Of a stretch of DNA of 64,000 nt, positions 1 to 11,458 are shown piece after piece. This stretch comes from Cephalotrichum gorgonifer. Lineage: Eukaryota; Ascomycota; Sordariomycetes; Microascales; Microascaceae. The stretch lies in assembly GCA_900312665.1 (NCBI GenBank), contig ONZQ02000001.1:2023248-2087247 (forward strand). The letters are read 5' to 3'. Under the pieces are notes generated by a model. The model saw nothing but the letters and a program-made list of their open reading frames with translations. It did no database searches and had not been told where the DNA came from. Positions within the stretch are counted from its first letter, which is position 1. Each line of letters begins with the position of its first letter. Made by a program: the position numbers and the translations under genes.

Positions 1-26
1 AGAGAGAGAGAGAGAGAGAGAGAGAG
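1..26. repeat. (AG)13 microsatellite at window edge
   Basis: The first 26 bases are 13 perfect AG units. The tract probably continues to the left of the window. Positions 27-817 hold no convincing gene: the only long reading frames there are low-complexity or composition-driven. Confidence 0.95.
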
Positions 27-817
27 GAAGATTCTTTGTACATATCTTTTTTTTTTGGCACTGGTGGCCCCACCGATATACCCTCGTTTTTTCTCTTTGT
101 CACGGTCGGAACTAGAGAGAGTGGTGCTGTTAGATGGCCAGAAGAAGCCATTTAGCATTGATGGGATGGAGTTTTACGGACATGAGCTTCCGTTGTTTTG
201 ACTAGACATATAAATAATTCACTACCTTCTCAGGTCAAGTTGCTCTCACTCAGTTAGACGACCGTCCAGTCTCAGGAAGCACCCAGAAACCACCTATTAA
301 ACAAGAGGTCTTTTTCTCTTAGACACAGAGCACATGGAAAATATGTGAGATGGAAGCCCACGAGTTCTCATCATTAGAGCATTACATTCATTAAAAGGGC
401 CGCCCTGTCCGCCCGGAACTGGGAGCTGCGGGAACGCGTTGTATATATACAGTCTCATCGAAACGAGCATACGCGACTACCGTATATCTTGTACGGGAGC
501 TATGTTTCCCCCCGTCTTGAAGCCCCAAATGGAAGCCTCGCCCTCTCTCAAGATGAACATCGCCCAAGCCAGTGCTGTCGGCGTGGCAAGACTCCAATTC
601 CCCAAGATTAACCCAAGAAAGCAATACCGCGCCTGATAGACAAACCAAAAAAGAAAAGTATCCCTGAGGAACGACAGTCATAAACCCCCTCCGTCTAAAG
701 AGCGCCGCGCATCCGAGACCAGAAACAAAAAAAGGCAGGGTCCAAAAAAAAAACAAAACAAAAAAGAAGGGAAGTATACACAAATCCGCAGCCGGCCTCC
801 TCGGCCAGAAAAAAAAC

Positions 818-2934
818 TCACATAGACACCACTCTCGAAGCCGGCTCCGACTGCCTCTTCCTCGGCCTGAGATTGATCACCGTCTCCAACTCCCTCAGCA
901 TCCCCCTACTCGCCTCCGCCCTCTCCCTCGCCGCCTCCTTCCTCTCCCTCTCGTCCTTCATCTTCGCTATCCTCTCGTCCCTCGTGAGTAGGGACCGCGG
1001 CCTCGACCTCGGCAGCGCCATGGCCTCGAACACCTCCTCCACGTCGTTGCTGGGGTAGTCGCTGGCCGAAGGGGGAGACTCCCCATTGAGGATCTTCAGC
1101 GCGTCCTGGACCGTCCCTTCGTCCACGGTGGTCAGCCCGTTCAGCGAGGAGACGGGCGAGATGAGGGTGCTCATCGATGAAAGGCGCTTCTCGTTCCTAT
1201 CGATGCCGAGCGCCAGCGCCGCCCTGCCTTCCTCCCACGCCTGCACAAGATCCTTCAAGTCCGCACCGATGGAGTCGTACTGAGACATCAGCGTCGGTCC
1301 CAGCTCTGTGATGTCTGAGGAGGAGTCGAGGGCGCGGTCGGACTCCTCTCGGAGGAGGTGGAGCTTGGCCTGTAGTCCCCGGATGCCGGTAGAAAGGGAG
1401 CCGATCTTGCGTAGTTGGGATCGCCAGCGTTCGCGATTAGGGGTCAGAGGCAGTTTGGGCGTGGTGGGGTTGGGGAATGCTGTGCCGGTGGTTAGTTATC
1501 AATAGGCTACCAGGTATGGTGGGATGAACGTACATTCTTCCTCCACCAGGATGGCTCGAAGCCTCTCGTATGCGCCCGCCGTGGTCTCCCTAAGGGACTT
1601 CAGAGCCTCGACAGCTGTGGTCCACCGCAGCAGGTCGTTGTTCTCGGTGTTTGCCTCCTGCGCCAAAAGGGCACATAGGAATATCTTACGGACGGTATAA
1701 AACCGCGCGGCGAGGACCTTGAGCGTCCTCAGGGACTCGAGGTCGTCGAACTCCTCCTCCGAGTACCCCAGCGTGGCGTCCGACATGTCAAAGTCCGAGA
1801 TGTCGTAGATGTCGCAATACTTTTCGAAGTCGAGCTGTTCTGAGAATCCCCTGACGACGGTCGAGGCGTGGCAGTAGGTATTGATTGTGTCGGAGAAACA
1901 CATCCTCAGCGCCTTTCGCAGACGGAGACATCTCCGAGTCTGAGATCGGTCCTCGATTCGACTGATTGGTGGCAAGGGCGTACTTCTATTACTAGTCGTT
2001 AGCTTACGCCAAGACGAAGTATAGGGGTGGGAACGGGCGGGCATCACCAGCCCATATTTGAAACTTACATCCTGTAGCCCCTTGATACCAGTTCCACCTC
2101 CTGGATCAGCGATACAGCTGCACCGATTGCGCTGTCAAGGCCCTGCGATATGGACACGAAGTCCGACACCTCGGAAAGCGCCTGGTCCCTGCGGTATCTG
2201 AGCCACTGCCTCTTGAAGTATACGGGCGCGACGAGTATGACTAGCGTAAGAACAAAGGCAAGGAATATAAGCCGCCTCTTCGTCAGGCTCTCGTAGCCAC
2301 CGGCCGCCATCCATGCCGCGATGAACGCGACGAGGATGGTGCCCGTCACGGAGAAGAGGACCGACGGGTCCGGGGGGAGGTCATTATTCTGGCCGTCGCC
2401 GGTCGTCGACTCGGCGCCGTGCGCAACAAAGGTGTTCTGGCTGAAGCCAAGGTGGCCGGCGAGGAGCTGGGACGCTACTATGGTGTATCGGAAGCGCTCG
2501 AGGAACTTTGTGTTGTCGGCCTGGTCGATATGTGAAGCGACGACGGACTACACCCCGGGGTAACAGGTTAGAAACGGACAGAGGTTCTTCTTTCGCTGGT
2601 TCGGGGCCGGGCCGTCTTACAGAGTACTTTGACCTTAGCCTGCCTAATGGTGTTCGCTTCGGTATTATGACGTTCAACGGCGGCGGCGCGTTCGGACGGA
2701 AGCGGGACCGGACAGTCGGGCGGCCCTTGGGGGCGAAGCCGGGGCTCGACGGCGGGGACGATAGATCCGGCTCTAGGTCTGGGGTGTTCCAGTCGGAGGC
2801 ATCGCCTTCGCCCTCTCCTTGACGCAAGCTGTCAGCTCTTTGGTTCGCGGCGCGCCTGCACTGGGTGCGCTCGGTAGCCCCTTACCTATTAGATAGTCGG
2901 CCAGGGGAGTGTGGTCCTCCAACACAGGCTCCAT
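818..2934 (-). CDS. Vezatin/Inp2-like myosin-binding membrane protein
   Basis: Five exons, read on the minus strand: 2934-2886, 2835-2621, 2547-2069, 1985-1534 and 1479-818. They total 618 codons, and all introns are GT-AG and 50-83 nt. The start MEPVLEDHTPLADYLI and the segment FLERFRYTIVASQ resemble the fungal 'myosin-binding motif of peroxisomes' (vezatin, Pfam PF12632) family. Two hydrophobic segments lie near residues 155-173 and 181-199. The family hallmark EVELVSRGYRISTPLPPISR is formed exactly across the third intron. Charged, helical sequence and a basic tail (RPRKRQ) follow. Budding-yeast Inp2 links peroxisomes to the class V myosin Myo2, so a role as an organelle-membrane myosin receptor is inferred; in filamentous fungi the function is not certain. 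The gene is transcribed divergently from EMC6, 1.37 kb away. Confidence 0.82.
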
Positions 2935-4302
2935 CTAGGTGGCGCTTGGCAGCAAGACACCGACTAACAAAGGGGAACGCAAAGTCGTGGGATTAGAAAG
3001 GGAGGGAAGGGTTATCGTGGACTCGGAAGGGCGCTATCGCGGCGCCATCTGTCGGGTGTCTTAGGTCGGAGTGTTTCTCCCTGTTTTGGTCTCAGAGGCG
3101 CCAACGTGGCGGGAGAGATCGTGGGTCGGCTCCGAGGACTCGTGACGTCGTGCTGGCCGAGACGCGTTGTAGCTTCTCGCGTGTAGGAAGAACGGTGTGG
3201 TATGATGTTGCTTCAGTCGAAGAGAGAGGGTAGTATGGGACAGAAGTGCGCGGAGGTCGAAAAGAGGAGGCGGGCGTTCACTAGACGGGATGTTGAATCT
3301 TGACCGTGGGGATAGTTCCCAGGGAAATGGGGCGAATTTAAGTATAAGTATAATATCCGGGATTCGTCGACGAGTACCAGTACCAGTACCTGGAGAGCCG
3401 CTTGTGGTAGGTGGCGGATGTTCGTAACTACTTCGTATATGCTTGCACGGCACGGGGAAGAATACCGGATGATGCATAAAATCGGCAGGAATGCAGCGGC
3501 TACAAAGAATGAATTACTACTATCACTACTCATATCCCCTCTTCAAAAGAGGGTCCTCGATTTTGTGATTTGTTTTTAAATTTGTTTTCCTTTGACACCT
3601 TCCAAACAAGGGACCCTGGCGCCGACGAACGCCGCAGGGGAGATTTTGTGGATAGTACTACGTAGGACGCATTAACCTCACATGATTAACCGCTATCGCG
3701 GCTCATCTTTGTTTGGCGGAGTTCGGGGTCGGCCTACTTCATTGGCCTGCAAGTTTCAGGGGCTCTCCGAGATTTGGGCCGGCCCAAACACCAGGCCCAG
3801 CTGAACACGACTGCTAGAGGCACACATTAGCGCTCATAGCGCGGATTGCATCCTGGAACTCGGCCCACTGTGAGGCCCTGTAATGTGCTTAACTCCGTCA
3901 TATTACTTGTAATGCATGTGGGGTCGCTGCCCATGTGGAAGACATGTCTGACCACTGGACGAGTATTATTAGAGCATGGGGTACAAACAAGCACGGGCAC
4001 TTCCATACTTGTATATATGATTTACCCGTAGATCAGCCGTCTCACGCAGTCGAAGCTCTTCAGACGACATGGCCATCGCGAAGCTCGGGGCCAGGCGTTC
4101 AAGCTGCTATTATCCTCCAAAGACGACGTACAATATCCTCCCCCGCGACATCCCCGAGCTGTAATAACTCCCCTTCCTTCTCCGAACAGACGAGCCCCGA
4201 GCGCCCCCGAATTGCGAGCGTCCCAGGAATAATCTTGTGTAAAACCGAACTTCCCAGGACAGCCAGAGCTAAGTCACGAACCCTCCGGGTTCAACCGCCG
4301 CC
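2935..4302. other. Intergenic region between divergent vezatin-like gene and EMC6
   Basis: This 1.37 kb region separates two divergent start codons, so it should contain both promoters. It holds a short GTACC-containing repeat at 3373-3390. Reading frames at 3061-3533 on the minus strand are low-complexity and look non-coding. I see no RNA gene. Confidence 0.6.
3373..3390. repeat. Three AGTACC units in tandem
   Basis: Three perfect AGTACC hexamers in tandem lie in the presumed promoter region of the vezatin-like gene. They contain GTAC cores like the GTACGAGTAC decamers seen elsewhere in this window. Confidence 0.8.
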
Positions 4303-4801
4303 ATGACCACCATGACCGAAGAGCAGACCTACCAAATCTCCCCCATCGTCACCGAATCCGTCGTCCACAACACCAAGGTACGACTGCCCTATCCGATACG
4401 CCGTCATTTGCCTATACCCTCCCCCCTTTTCTCCTTCACATTCCTCCCCGCCGCAGATGAGCGCAACTTACCCCACGGAGCCACCTTAACTAACGAAACC
4501 CCCCTTCCAGACCCTGTCAAACCTCCAAAGCATAACCGCCTCCCTCTTCGGCGTAACTGCCGGAATACTAGGCCTAGAATCCACGCCGGGATTCCTCTTC
4601 TACCTCCTCTTCTCCGCCATCACGATCCTCCTCTTCCACGCCTTCCGCGTCGCACCCGAGTCCCGCGCCGCCGGACTGGGCTTCTTCGACACAAGCAGCT
4701 ACTTCAGGGGGGCGTTTTCGTTCTGGGGGAGCGGGTTCACGGCGGGGCTACCGGGCTTCGTGCTCACTTGGACGTTGTTTTATAACCTAGTAAGGCCCTG
4801 A
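4303..4801 (+). CDS. EMC6: ER membrane protein complex subunit 6
   Basis: Two exons, 4303-4377 and 4511-4801, give 121 residues, the usual size for fungal EMC6. The first exon ends SPIVTESVVHNTK. The second continues TLSNLQSITASLFGVTAGIL, the conserved EMC6/Rab5-interacting signature. Hydrophobic segments at roughly residues 34-52, 55-70 and 95-115 predict an ER multi-pass membrane protein. EMC inserts tail-anchored and multi-pass proteins into the ER membrane, and EMC6 is a core intramembrane subunit. The intron of 133 nt (4378-4510) has GTACGA at the donor and CCAG at the acceptor. A second in-frame ATG three codons downstream is an alternative start. The gene is convergent with the GTPase gene, with 255 nt between stop codons. 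Confidence 0.92.
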
Positions 4802-5056
4802 TGAGGACGCGACTGGGAAATGGAAATTATATGTTGCTTGGGGGGGGCTGTAATGTCTTGGTGTTGTCATGAACCTTTGAAAATAGAGTCTTGAGTTGGG
4901 CAATCGAAGCATCGGCTGCGTACCATCTTCGACACAGAACGCCCGTGATGAATGTAAGCGGTCTATTTGGAACATTTTACCACATATGACGGATGACAAC
5001 ATGTTCAAATTAACAACACGCTCTGCTCCATTGACCAGCAACTTCGCCGCTCAAAG

Positions 5057-7612
5057 CTAGTCCGCAATCTCAACAATCTTCCCGACTAACGCGTCCAGTC
5101 CTGCCCTACTACCATCAAGCACAAGGATCTGAGAGCCGAGCTCTACCCATTCGCGGCTGTTGAGAAGGTCAAGCGACACCTCGATACCCATCTGCGCCAC
5201 GCCATTGTCGGTCCCTGCGCCACTTTCCTCTCCCGTCTGGTGGTCAAGCTTGAACACATCGTCCGCGTCTTCCATGGGGTCTTTGCTCCACCTCACCTCC
5301 GCCACCCTCACCACTTTGGCAACCGTCCGCACGCTCGCCGCATATATGGAGACTACGTTGCCAACAGCGAGCGAGATCGAGTTTGGCCCAAGGAACAGCG
5401 CCGTTAGGCCGCTGGCGGCCTGAAGGGAGACGCCCGTCTTCACCATATGCTGCGAAGGAACGGCGATCACCATACCCTTGCGGATGCGCGGCATGTTCTC
5501 CGGCTTGTCAAGCAAGATGCCGACGGAGCCCACTTGACCGGGTTCGAGGGTGTGAACCGGCAGCCGAAGGTTCCGTATGCTGACGACGGTGGCGTCGTGC
5601 CATTCTCCTTTGATCTTGGACGCTGATATGGCATTTCTAACGGCTAGCTTGGCGAGCTCCGTCGAGCCGCCGTAAGTTGCGGCGAAGGAGGGGTAGTTGC
5701 CGGGCGATGGTTGATCCTCGCGGGTCTGATCTTCGGCATCGTCTTCCTCGGGAGGGAAGGGACCAACAACTACGCGCTCCCCCACCTGCAGGTTCCCAAA
5801 ACGGAGGCGGCCCGATATAACCACCCCTTCATCCACCTGCCGATCGTACGCCGTTGATACAGGAGCATGCCGTGCCGGTAGACTGTATCTTTCTTCGATA
5901 TGGAAGAGTGAGACGGGCTGTTCGGGGTTGAGTACTGGTCCCGTAAGGTCATGGGCGGTGGGGATCGGGGGTATCGGGAGGCTCGCAAGGAGGGCATGGA
6001 CCAACCCTATACCTCGGCCCAACACGGCACTTGTCAGGACTATGGGTACGTGCTCCGCTGGCTGTTCCATCTTACTGACATCGGACTGGATTTTCCTCAA
6101 GTCCTCCGCGGGGATGTGGCTCAAGTTGGAATGGCTGTCTTGACCAGTGCGGATGAGATGAGGTTCTCGGCCCGCCGCCTTTATAGCGCTCATGATTCTC
6201 GCCAGTATCGGCTTGATAGTTGAGATGCCAGAAAGATCGCATTTGGTAAGCAGAATGGCAAGGGGCATTCCGAGCTTCAGGCAGAGGTCCAGATGAGCAG
6301 CCGCAGCATCCGTGGATCCTTCGGCGGCGCCGGCATCTACCACACTCGCGCCGCCACTGAACTCCTTGTCGTCAGCCGCGATGCACAAGATGGTCCAATG
6401 CGGTGCCCACCCGACTAGCCCACGCAGGATAGTGCGGCGGTAACGGGTAGCACCAGCGGAGTCACAGACGAAGACCAGGCGACCATTCTCTGCGCCATCG
6501 TGGATGCTCATCCAGGACTCAACGTCATCACGGCCGAAATTGAAGATCTCACCGTCCTTGTAGCCTATTAGCTCCTGGGCCACTGAACTAGTGACCCCGG
6601 AAGCGACCTCGTGGCGGTGCTTCAGAAGACCCAAGCGGCTGCTTCCCTCGCCGTTGTCGAGTGTGCCCGTGGAGAGTGTGCCGAGGAGAGTTGACTTGCC
6701 GGCGGTAGTTGGGCCCGTAAGCGTTACCCGCAGCTGGGCCGTGGTCGATCGACTGATCGCCGAGGGCTGTGGCCTTTGTCCCGGCCCCGGGCTTGATTCG
6801 CCCGTGCCATGACTCAAACAGAGATCAGGAGTGACAATGGCCTCACACACCCATAATTTTTGCCGGAGTGGGCCCGATTTTATTGGATGCTCGACGGCTT
6901 GCACTTCGCCGGTAGATTCTTCGACGTCGTCATGCTCGCAATGGCCCACCTCGATCATCCGGAGGACCGTCACATCGCACCCAAGGCAGGCAGCCATGTT
7001 CCTAAGGACAAGGATGCTCTCATCCATTTCATCTTTAGCTAGTCCCACGAGAGTCCCGTCATCGGACACGCCAATCTGATACAGAGCCCCTTTTGACTCC
7101 TCGAGACCAACTGGCAGTTTGTCCGGCTTCACAAGTCGGTTAGCATCCACGATATCCTCGGGAAGTTTGGGGATGAGGATATCCCGGCGTGAGCTAGTGG
7201 CATGGTAAGGCGATGACTGTTTAAGCCTCCACAGAAGCTGGGTAGTCAGATGGGAGAGCCGCTCTTGGCGACTCTGACTAGATGCTGATTGTGGAGGAGC
7301 CGGCGAACCAGGGTCCCGGATGGACCCGGGCACCGGCCTTGCTTGAACCGAGCCCGAGGCATGGGGTGCGGTGCTGATATGAGTATACAGTCTCCTTGGG
7401 CGCAAGAGGAGGTGTAATTTGTACTCAATTGGGCCTTCCTGAGGTTCGGCATCCAGCTTGGTGTTCCCATATTCGGAAAGAAGCCTAGGCTGAGGAAGAC
7501 CAGTCGAGCCGTTGCCCACATGTTGAGATGTGACCTGCTTCTCGGGATCTGCTAGGAATCTCCAGGGAGAGGCAACCCTAGTGGGCTCAACAAATGAGAA
7601 GATAGATGCCAT
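5057..7612 (-). CDS. GTPBP1/2-like translational GTPase
   Basis: One uninterrupted exon of 851 codons starts with MASIFSFVEP and ends KIVEIAD. The GTPase core has a P-loop GPTTAGKST (residues 300-308), a G2-like GVTSS near residue 340, a G3 motif DSAGATR (384-390) and a G4 variant TKCD (456-459). EF-Tu-like beta-barrel domains follow, with segments such as VDEGVVISGRLRFG and LEPGQVGSVGILL. This order fits the GTPBP1/GTPBP2 (GP-1) family, which act on mRNA decay or ribosome rescue in animals. The first ~290 residues are fungal-specific and partly disordered. Residue 388 is Ala where translational GTPases usually have the catalytic His of DxAGH. The family call is firm; the cellular role in this fungus is inferred. 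Confidence 0.85.
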   Translation of the reverse strand: MASIFSFVEPTRVASPWRFLADPEKQVTSQHVGNGSTGLPQPRLLSEYGNTKLDAEPQEGPIEYKLHLLLRPRRLYTHISTAPHASGSVQARPVPGSIRDPGSPAPPQSASSQSRQERLSHLTTQLLWRLKQSSPYHATSSRRDILIPKLPEDIVDANRLVKPDKLPVGLEESKGALYQIGVSDDGTLVGLAKDEMDESILVLRNMAACLGCDVTVLRMIEVGHCEHDDVEESTGEVQAVEHPIKSGPLRQKLWVCEAIVTPDLCLSHGTGESSPGPGQRPQPSAISRSTTAQLRVTLTGPTTAGKSTLLGTLSTGTLDNGEGSSRLGLLKHRHEVASGVTSSVAQELIGYKDGEIFNFGRDDVESWMSIHDGAENGRLVFVCDSAGATRYRRTILRGLVGWAPHWTILCIAADDKEFSGGASVVDAGAAEGSTDAAAAHLDLCLKLGMPLAILLTKCDLSGISTIKPILARIMSAIKAAGREPHLIRTGQDSHSNLSHIPAEDLRKIQSDVSKMEQPAEHVPIVLTSAVLGRGIGLVHALLASLPIPPIPTAHDLTGPVLNPEQPVSLFHIEERYSLPARHAPVSTAYDRQVDEGVVISGRLRFGNLQVGERVVVGPFPPEEDDAEDQTREDQPSPGNYPSFAATYGGSTELAKLAVRNAISASKIKGEWHDATVVSIRNLRLPVHTLEPGQVGSVGILLDKPENMPRIRKGMVIAVPSQHMVKTGVSLQAASGLTALFLGPNSISLAVGNVVSIYAASVRTVAKVVRVAEVRWSKDPMEDADDVFKLDHQTGEESGAGTDNGVAQMGIEVSLDLLNSREWVELGSQILVLDGSRAGLDALVGKIVEIAD

Positions 7613-9373
7613 TATGAAGACGGCAGGAGTCGCCAGATAACGAGCACAAGCAGTGGACCAGGAACTAGGGCGGTGTCCAAGCCGGTGATGACCCTGTCAA
7701 GCGTGGAAGTCTGTGGGTTCCTAATGTCTCCGAGGTATTCATGCGCAATGTGCATAGGTAGGGTATTGAAGGTACTGTTGGGATAGCGTTTTTATTCTTG
7801 TTGACATCTTGACTCGGCTCTTAACACACAAGAGCGGGGACGGCGGATGGTGTCGGTTGGATGATGCAGGGTATGTCGATGGGGACACAATGTATGGGTA
7901 TTTGCAAGGGCAAAGAAAGGCACTATAGAAGGGCAAACACAAACATGCTGGCGGTTGAAGGTGTCGAGGGGAAAATATACAGATGAAAGGCGGAAGAAAG
8001 TGATCTTGCGGCCTTGAGAGATTATGTTGTAGGTTCACGATGCTCACTCGAATCGATGACAGCGAAGCGATGACACATCGTGGCTGTCTCAGCCTGGATG
8101 GAGGCATATGCCAGTCAGATGACTGGCAGGTGCCGTGCAATACAGGTGTACCTTGTTCTTGTATTAGTTAGTGGCTGTCCTGACTAAGGAAGCAGCCACC
8201 ACCCTGGAGTATTGGATGGGATGCCATATTGGATAATGGCGGGCGTGGAGCAGCTTCACTACGGAGAACGTGTACAAGCAATTGGTCGCATTGCCTCACA
8301 CGTTGACGCCTTGGCTAGCGTGGGCTGAAGTCCTGGATATGCCATGCCATGTCCATGGAGCCAACGGTTCATTCATCCTGGGCAATCCACTTTACTCCAA
8401 CTGCTTCCACCCAATTCCCCAAGCCACATCTCAGATGTTTGCCACAGAAGATGCTGGACAAATCTTGCGAAGACATGGTTAATGTGGCTTCGTCCACCAA
8501 GTAATCCATCCGAAGGACCAGCGTGGGGCACAGCCTCCACCCTCCCTCCATCAATGTACTTGGTACGAGTACCTGTATATGGATGGACCCAGATGATGCT
8601 CGTACCCACCTTCGTACCCCATAAGTATCAGCATCCACTTGTGACGATGGCGGATTAAACGTAGCATGGCAGTCTCTGTATGAGCCCTTGTAGAGAGACC
8701 AGGCTGCCAGAGCAAAATACTTTCTCTAAAGACAATTACAAGTAGGGGGGGAAAGGGCTTGAGAGAGAACAATAGGAAACCATACAATCTCGGCCATCCC
8801 TCGTCTTACGCTTCAGCTGAATTGTACGAGGGCTGACTCTCACTCAGCCACGCACTCTGACACGTCCAGGTAGACTTTGGCGGTACCTCCACAGCGTGGA
8901 ACCCCTCCCTTCGCTGAGACAATAAAGTGTAAAGTGCCATGTCCTGCAATCTCTCACGTTGGGCATCACTTCTCCCATAATAAACATTTATTCCTATCTC
9001 CGCCGTCTCAGTTTCTGTCACATTTCGTCCTTCCAAGAAGCGTAACGTGCCCGGCGCTTGCCTTCCAGTGAATCGCATGCAACCTGCTCTGCTGGCCACC
9101 GTACGAGACATATCCTACTAGCCCCTTGCCTGTTGAGACATTGCCACGCAGAACGAAGCCCCTGGCTACCCCTCCACCGTTTCCCGCTTAATTACCCTAC
9201 TAGACGGTCCGCCCCTCACCTCAGAACCTTGATCTTGAAACTCCTGGCTGTTCGATCCTCTCTCTTCCGTATTACTTCTTGCCGTCCCGCCATTGATCCG
9301 ACGAAGTGACCGATATATCAGGGATTGCCCAAACTCTGCTCTCGCCCGTTCGACTCTCCCCCCTTCCTCCACA
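7613..9373. other. Divergent intergenic region (GTPase / sec9)
   Basis: This 1.76 kb stretch between divergent start codons is expected to hold both promoters. The reading frames in it are short, overlap on both strands and look non-coding. One GTACGAGTAC decamer lies at 8563-8572. Pyrimidine-rich sequence before 9374 fits a fungal core promoter and leader for sec9. Confidence 0.6.
8563..8572. promoter_or_regulatory. GTACGAGTAC decamer, intergenic copy 1
   Basis: This is an exact GTACGAGTAC, two GTAC palindromes separated by GA. Four exact copies occur in intergenic DNA of this window, against about 0.12 expected by chance for one 10-mer counted on both strands. A regulatory role is only inferred. 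Confidence 0.3.
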
Positions 9374-10899
9374 ATGAAGAAATTCGGATTCTCAAGGAAG
9401 TCTGGGAAGAGCTCCCCCGCTCCATCCGATAATCCCTACGCCCAGCCAGCCCCAGTCGAAGACCCATACGCAAACGATTCCAGTCGCGCCTCCATGGCTT
9501 CATCTTCCTACAGCCAGTCCTCTGGCCTCCCCAGTGGTCCCCGAGCGGGACTTCCCTCGGGGCCTCGCGGTGGCGGGTACGGCGGCGGTGGTCCGCCATC
9601 TCGACCTGCTGCCGCACCCCAGACAAATAGCTACGGCAACTCCGGGCCGGGCTACGGCGGTGGTCCGGGACCTCGACCTTCTGCGGCGCCGCAGGCCAAT
9701 AGTTATGGCAACTCTGGCTCGGGGTACGGGTCCGATAAGGTCGGGTCTGGCAGTGGATACGGCGCGAACCGATACAAGAATGAAGCCAGTTTCCAGCAGA
9801 ACCAGAACGTGTCCGTGGCGCCCCCGCCATATTCATCGCGTGAGGGAGGATACGGGGGCCTTGGTAGCGGAGATAGGGACAATGTGGGCGGTCAACAAGA
9901 CCGTTTCGGAGGCGGTAACATCGGTCGGAAACCAAGCACTGCTACCGAGGCCAATCGCGACGACCTTTTCGGAAGTGCGAAGGGCCGACACGACCCTGAG
10001 CGTGGAAATGTATATGACCCTACAAACCGGCCGCCACCGGGTGCCAGGCCCGGCCAAGGCAGAGCACCTGGCGGGTATGGAGCGTCTGGCGAATCCTCCG
10101 GGTCATATGGTGGCTACGGAGAGCAGCGAGAGCTCACCGAGGAAGAACAAGAAGAGGCAACGTACCGTGACACTCTGGCACAAAAGAAGCAAATCAAGCA
10201 AGAATCAGCAGCGTCAATCGGACGTTCTCTCCAGATGGTGGATGACATGTTCGAACTCCAGAACGAAACCAATAGTCGCCTCGCAGCGCAAGGGGAGCGT
10301 CTCTACAACGCCGAGAAGAACATGGACATGGCGGATACGCATAACGCCCGTGCCTATGACAAGACGAAGGAACTACAGACTGTCAACCGAAGCATGTTCT
10401 CTGTGCACGTTGCCAACCCTTTCACAGCGAAGAAGCGTTCTCAGATGCGCGACGAGGAGGTTATGAACCGCCACCGTTCTGAGAAGGAGCAGCGAGAAGA
10501 AACGCGGCGGAACCAGTTCGCAGCAAATCAGATGTTCCAAAACCAGAACAGGGAAATGACAAGTTATGCGGCGGCTCAGACGAGACACGAGCCGAAAGAG
10601 AAAAAGAACAACCCGTATGCCTACGAAGACGATTCAGAAGAGGAACAGCTAGAGGACTACATCGACGATGGTCTGACGCAAATGGGCCAGAGGATGGGCA
10701 TGCTCAAGCTTGGCGCGCTTCAGACAGGCGCTGTTCTTGATGAGCAGAACAAGATGATTGACCGGATTGGTGCGAAGGTGAGTTTACACTCCGTCAACTT
10801 TGCTTCAAATAAAATCATGCTGCTAATTTCTATCTGTAGACCGATCGAGTCGACGATGGTGTCCGGAGGAACAGGAACGAACTAGACAAGATCAGATAG
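9374..10899 (+). CDS. sec9: Sec9-type t-SNARE (SNAP-25 family)
   Basis: Two exons, 9374-10777 and 10840-10899, give 487 residues. The intron (62 nt) has donor GTGAGT and acceptor TGTAG. Residues 1-250 are low-complexity and rich in Gly, Ser, Pro and Tyr, as in fungal Sec9. A Qb SNARE helix follows at about 270-345 (SIGRSLQMVDDMFELQNETN) and a Qc SNARE helix at about 427-487 (GALQTGAVLDEQNKMIDRI), which the second exon completes as TDRVDDGVRRNRNELDKIR. There is no transmembrane segment, as expected for SNAP-25-like proteins. Sec9 pairs with Sso1/2 and Snc1/2 to fuse secretory vesicles with the plasma membrane and is essential. In Neurospora its SNARE-containing part is the target sensed by the NLR PLP-1. 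A patatin-NB-ARC-TPR gene of that type begins its 3' end 4.3 kb downstream. Confidence 0.93.
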
Positions 10900-11458
10900 A
10901 GAACTGCTGTGTTGGGTGCTTTAAGTTTCGGGACAGGGTACTTGATTGGGTTCACCGTTTATTCAGACGAAGAGCGAACATGTTCAGCATCTTAATATTA
11001 TACGTTCAATGTCGTAGACGACATACACTTGTGCTGTTCATCCTACCCGTATGTGGGGGACTGATATTAAAGTCTGTGAGTGTTCATAGAGGTACCTTAA
11101 TATGGGTACTCAAGCATCAATGTGTCAAATGTCAACAGACGTCAGCACCTGTTGCGGGATGGCAATACCTATTCTTCAGGATCCTCTCCCCAGTCGCTAT
11201 GGAACGCACCGAATTTGATAATGGTTCTAGGCACTTCTCAGCAGGCTAGCGCTAGTTTTAAGGATTCTTAGCGTTCATTTTCAACCTGGCTAGTGGTATT
11301 TTAGGGGAGTGAGCCCGAAGGGTGCGCGCTAAATTTGCTGGCAGCAAGTCACGATTGGTAGGAGCTGACAGAAAATGGGCTCCAGAAAATATTCTTCACA
11401 TGAAAACCGACTTTCTCAATACCCATTCTCCGCATAGTAGACCACCAACTCAGCAAGG
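10900..11458. other. Intergenic spacer sec9 / helicase
   Basis: This is a 559 nt spacer between co-directional genes. It should hold the sec9 3' end and the helicase promoter. I see no gene or repeat. Confidence 0.6.

Noticed and set aside
391..783. A 130-codon minus-strand frame near the left edge
   Set aside because: The N-terminus is produced by a poly-A/T-rich tract, there is no family match, and the rest lacks coding character.
9534..10466. A 310-codon plus-strand frame overlapping sec9
   Set aside because: It is out of frame with Sec9, Arg/Pro/Thr-rich, and has no recognisable domain; the Sec9 frame has both SNARE helices.
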